From Druceiella hillmani (Eukaryota; Arthropoda; Insecta; Lepidoptera; Hepialidae), in NCBI GenBank assembly GCA_039881145.1, contig JAYKKI010000004.1:48787501-48851500 (forward strand): a DNA stretch of 64,000 nucleotides. The letters run 5' to 3'. Positions 62,613 through 64,000 of this stretch are shown here, one piece after another (positions within the stretch are counted from its first letter, which is position 1; each line of letters begins with the position of its first letter). The notes under the pieces are model-generated. The model was not told where the DNA came from, made no database searches, and saw nothing but the letters and a program-made list of their open reading frames with translations. Both the position numbers and the translations under genes were made by a program.

Positions 62613-64000
62613 TTTTTTTTCTAAATAGATGCAAGGATAAAATGTGATAGATATTTATCCATCACCACGAATAGATATAACTATGTAATGAATATGTTAT
62701 AAATATTATTTCACCTTCATAAATGCATTGCACCATACCAACCCTTTTCTTCACAAAAGCATTACGTGTAAGATTCAATAACAGCGTTTTGCAAATTTCA
62801 AAGGCCCACCTAATCGGAGTACCGCGCATTATGTTATTGTGCATTAATTCACTAAATAAATACTTGTACATATACACAATAATGAAAATTCAATAAATAT
62901 AAAGGTATAGTTGTTGTGAAAAGTTTGTTCCCAATATTCGATACCAGTTTAACTTATTTTCCCTAATCATAGAATTTTTGTTATTATTCCATATAGTTAA
63001 ATAATAAAAAAAACAGCGTTACTAATAAACTTGGAATAGAAAGTTATACCTTGCATAAATCGAGAATAGATAAAAACTACTAATAAACTGAGTGCACGAC
63101 AAGCTCATCATAACTTCACTAATTCCGACCACGACCTAAGTTTTATACTAGTATAACCTAAAAACAGTTGACATTTCGACAAGTGCATCTAACATCACGT
63201 CCGTTTTTGCAATTCGATTGTGTTTACAATTATTAAAAAATAACGATTTTACATAATTTAATTCATGCAATGGAAACTATCTAGGAGAATTATTATTTAA
63301 TTTATTGCGTGCACAAAAAACAATATTAATGGATAAAAACTTTTTTAATTAAATTAATTTCAAGTAATAATCTCATTTATTTTTAGCATGTTTTAAGGGT
63401 AATTTTGACATTTTTCCAAAACGTTATTAAAAAATTTTAAATTAACCATTATTTGTTCTTGCTGTTCTAAAGACGTTTTCACACTTACACATGCTCTTTT
63501 CCCAGGATCTTATGCTCTTTCTTTTTTAAAATATAAAAAATCAACAAGAACGGACACTAGCAAAGAATAATATAAATTTTGACGATTCTATAAAGACCTG
63601 ATATAATTTATATTCATAATCATAGACGCAACTTTATATTTTACGTGTTTGTCTATGAAGTGCTAGTTGCCACTTTGAAATTTTTGAATGAATTCTGAAT
63701 AGCTATTCTATCTTTATACCAACCTTAAGAACGGTATAAGTATCCTCAGAATAAGGATAGTATAATTTAAATTTAAGCATTTTTTATTAGTAGCAGTGTT
63801 AAAGTGTAACAGGAATTTATTTGAACCTTGCAAGTTGTTTTGAATAAGATAATTAGGCACCTCTGAATTCAAAACGCATTTTATTGGATTTTTTGTTTGT
63901 CTATCTATCCATTTGTTCGAGTATCAGTCAAAAACTAATGGATGCTAATTTCAATGGAATAATGTTTGGATTTAAAATAAAAAGTTGAGTTCCCCTTAAA

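Larger units (their letters stand above)
50107..64000 (+). other. Presumed RPTP intron after exon C (phase 0), to window end
   Basis: It starts with a GT donor. No following PTP exon (expected to continue towards the C-x-QYWP region) was recognised before 64000, so the intron appears to exceed 13.8 kb. It contains the 51-bp minisatellite, the copia element, an RT relic and three (TA)n arrays. In 50760-51080, 51810-52450, 57390-62500 and 62620-64000 I see AT-rich DNA with no supported gene. Confidence 0.6.

Noticed and set aside
63118..63150. CCACGACCTAAGTTTTATAC resembling a MITE arm
   Set aside because: Only about 15 bp match the MITE CCACGACCTAGGTTT motif; too short to call a copy.

Overview
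This 64 kb window is AT-rich nuclear DNA from an insect; the order cannot be fixed from sequence alone. I base this on three small spliced exons of a receptor-type protein tyrosine phosphatase (RPTP) separated by kilobases of DNA, many (TA)n microsatellites, and a mix of transposon families common in insects. These include Ty1/copia, hAT, piggyBac, Tc1 and pogo elements, and non-LTR 3' ends with a (GAT)n tail. There is no bacterial-type gene density, no operon, no CRISPR array and no recognisable tRNA or rRNA.

Host gene. The only clear host coding sequence is on the + strand: exons at 28904-28991, 34756-34832 and 49972-50106. Their splice phases fit exactly and give about 100 continuous residues from the N-terminal half of one PTP catalytic domain. 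The first and last exons of the gene are outside the window, so most or all of the 64 kb is probably intron of this one gene.

Layout. 0-6 kb: a dimeric minisatellite, a non-LTR reverse transcriptase (RT) relic and scattered repeats. 6.4-11.4 kb: a large inverted (fold-back) structure with a nested MITE. 11-24 kb: mostly featureless AT-rich DNA, with a second complete MITE and two RT relics. 24-26.5 kb: a piggyBac transposase relic. 28.9-30.1 kb: exon A, a long GT/GC alternating tract and a Tc1 relic. 31.6-32.5 kb: a 159-bp tandem array. 33.7-34.2 kb: another RT relic, then exon B. 35.8-40.4 kb: a pogo/Tigger-like relic, a decayed SWIM zinc finger plus YqaJ-type nuclease gene that kept its introns, and a cysteine-rich fragment. 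41.4-44.2 kb: a nearly full-length hAT element with matching flanks. 50.0-50.7 kb: exon C followed by a 51-bp minisatellite. 52.5-56.8 kb: a complete copia element with identical LTRs but a broken reading frame. 57-64 kb: an RT relic and AT-rich DNA.

The transposon genes are independent insertions and do not form a pathway with each other or with the phosphatase. The most unusual items are the SWIM-YqaJ relic, the 12-bp duplications around the MITE family (one copy has an empty site in the opposite arm of the fold-back), the fold-back structure, and the copia copy whose LTRs are identical although its genes are dead. All calls come from reading the sequence; no database search was run.
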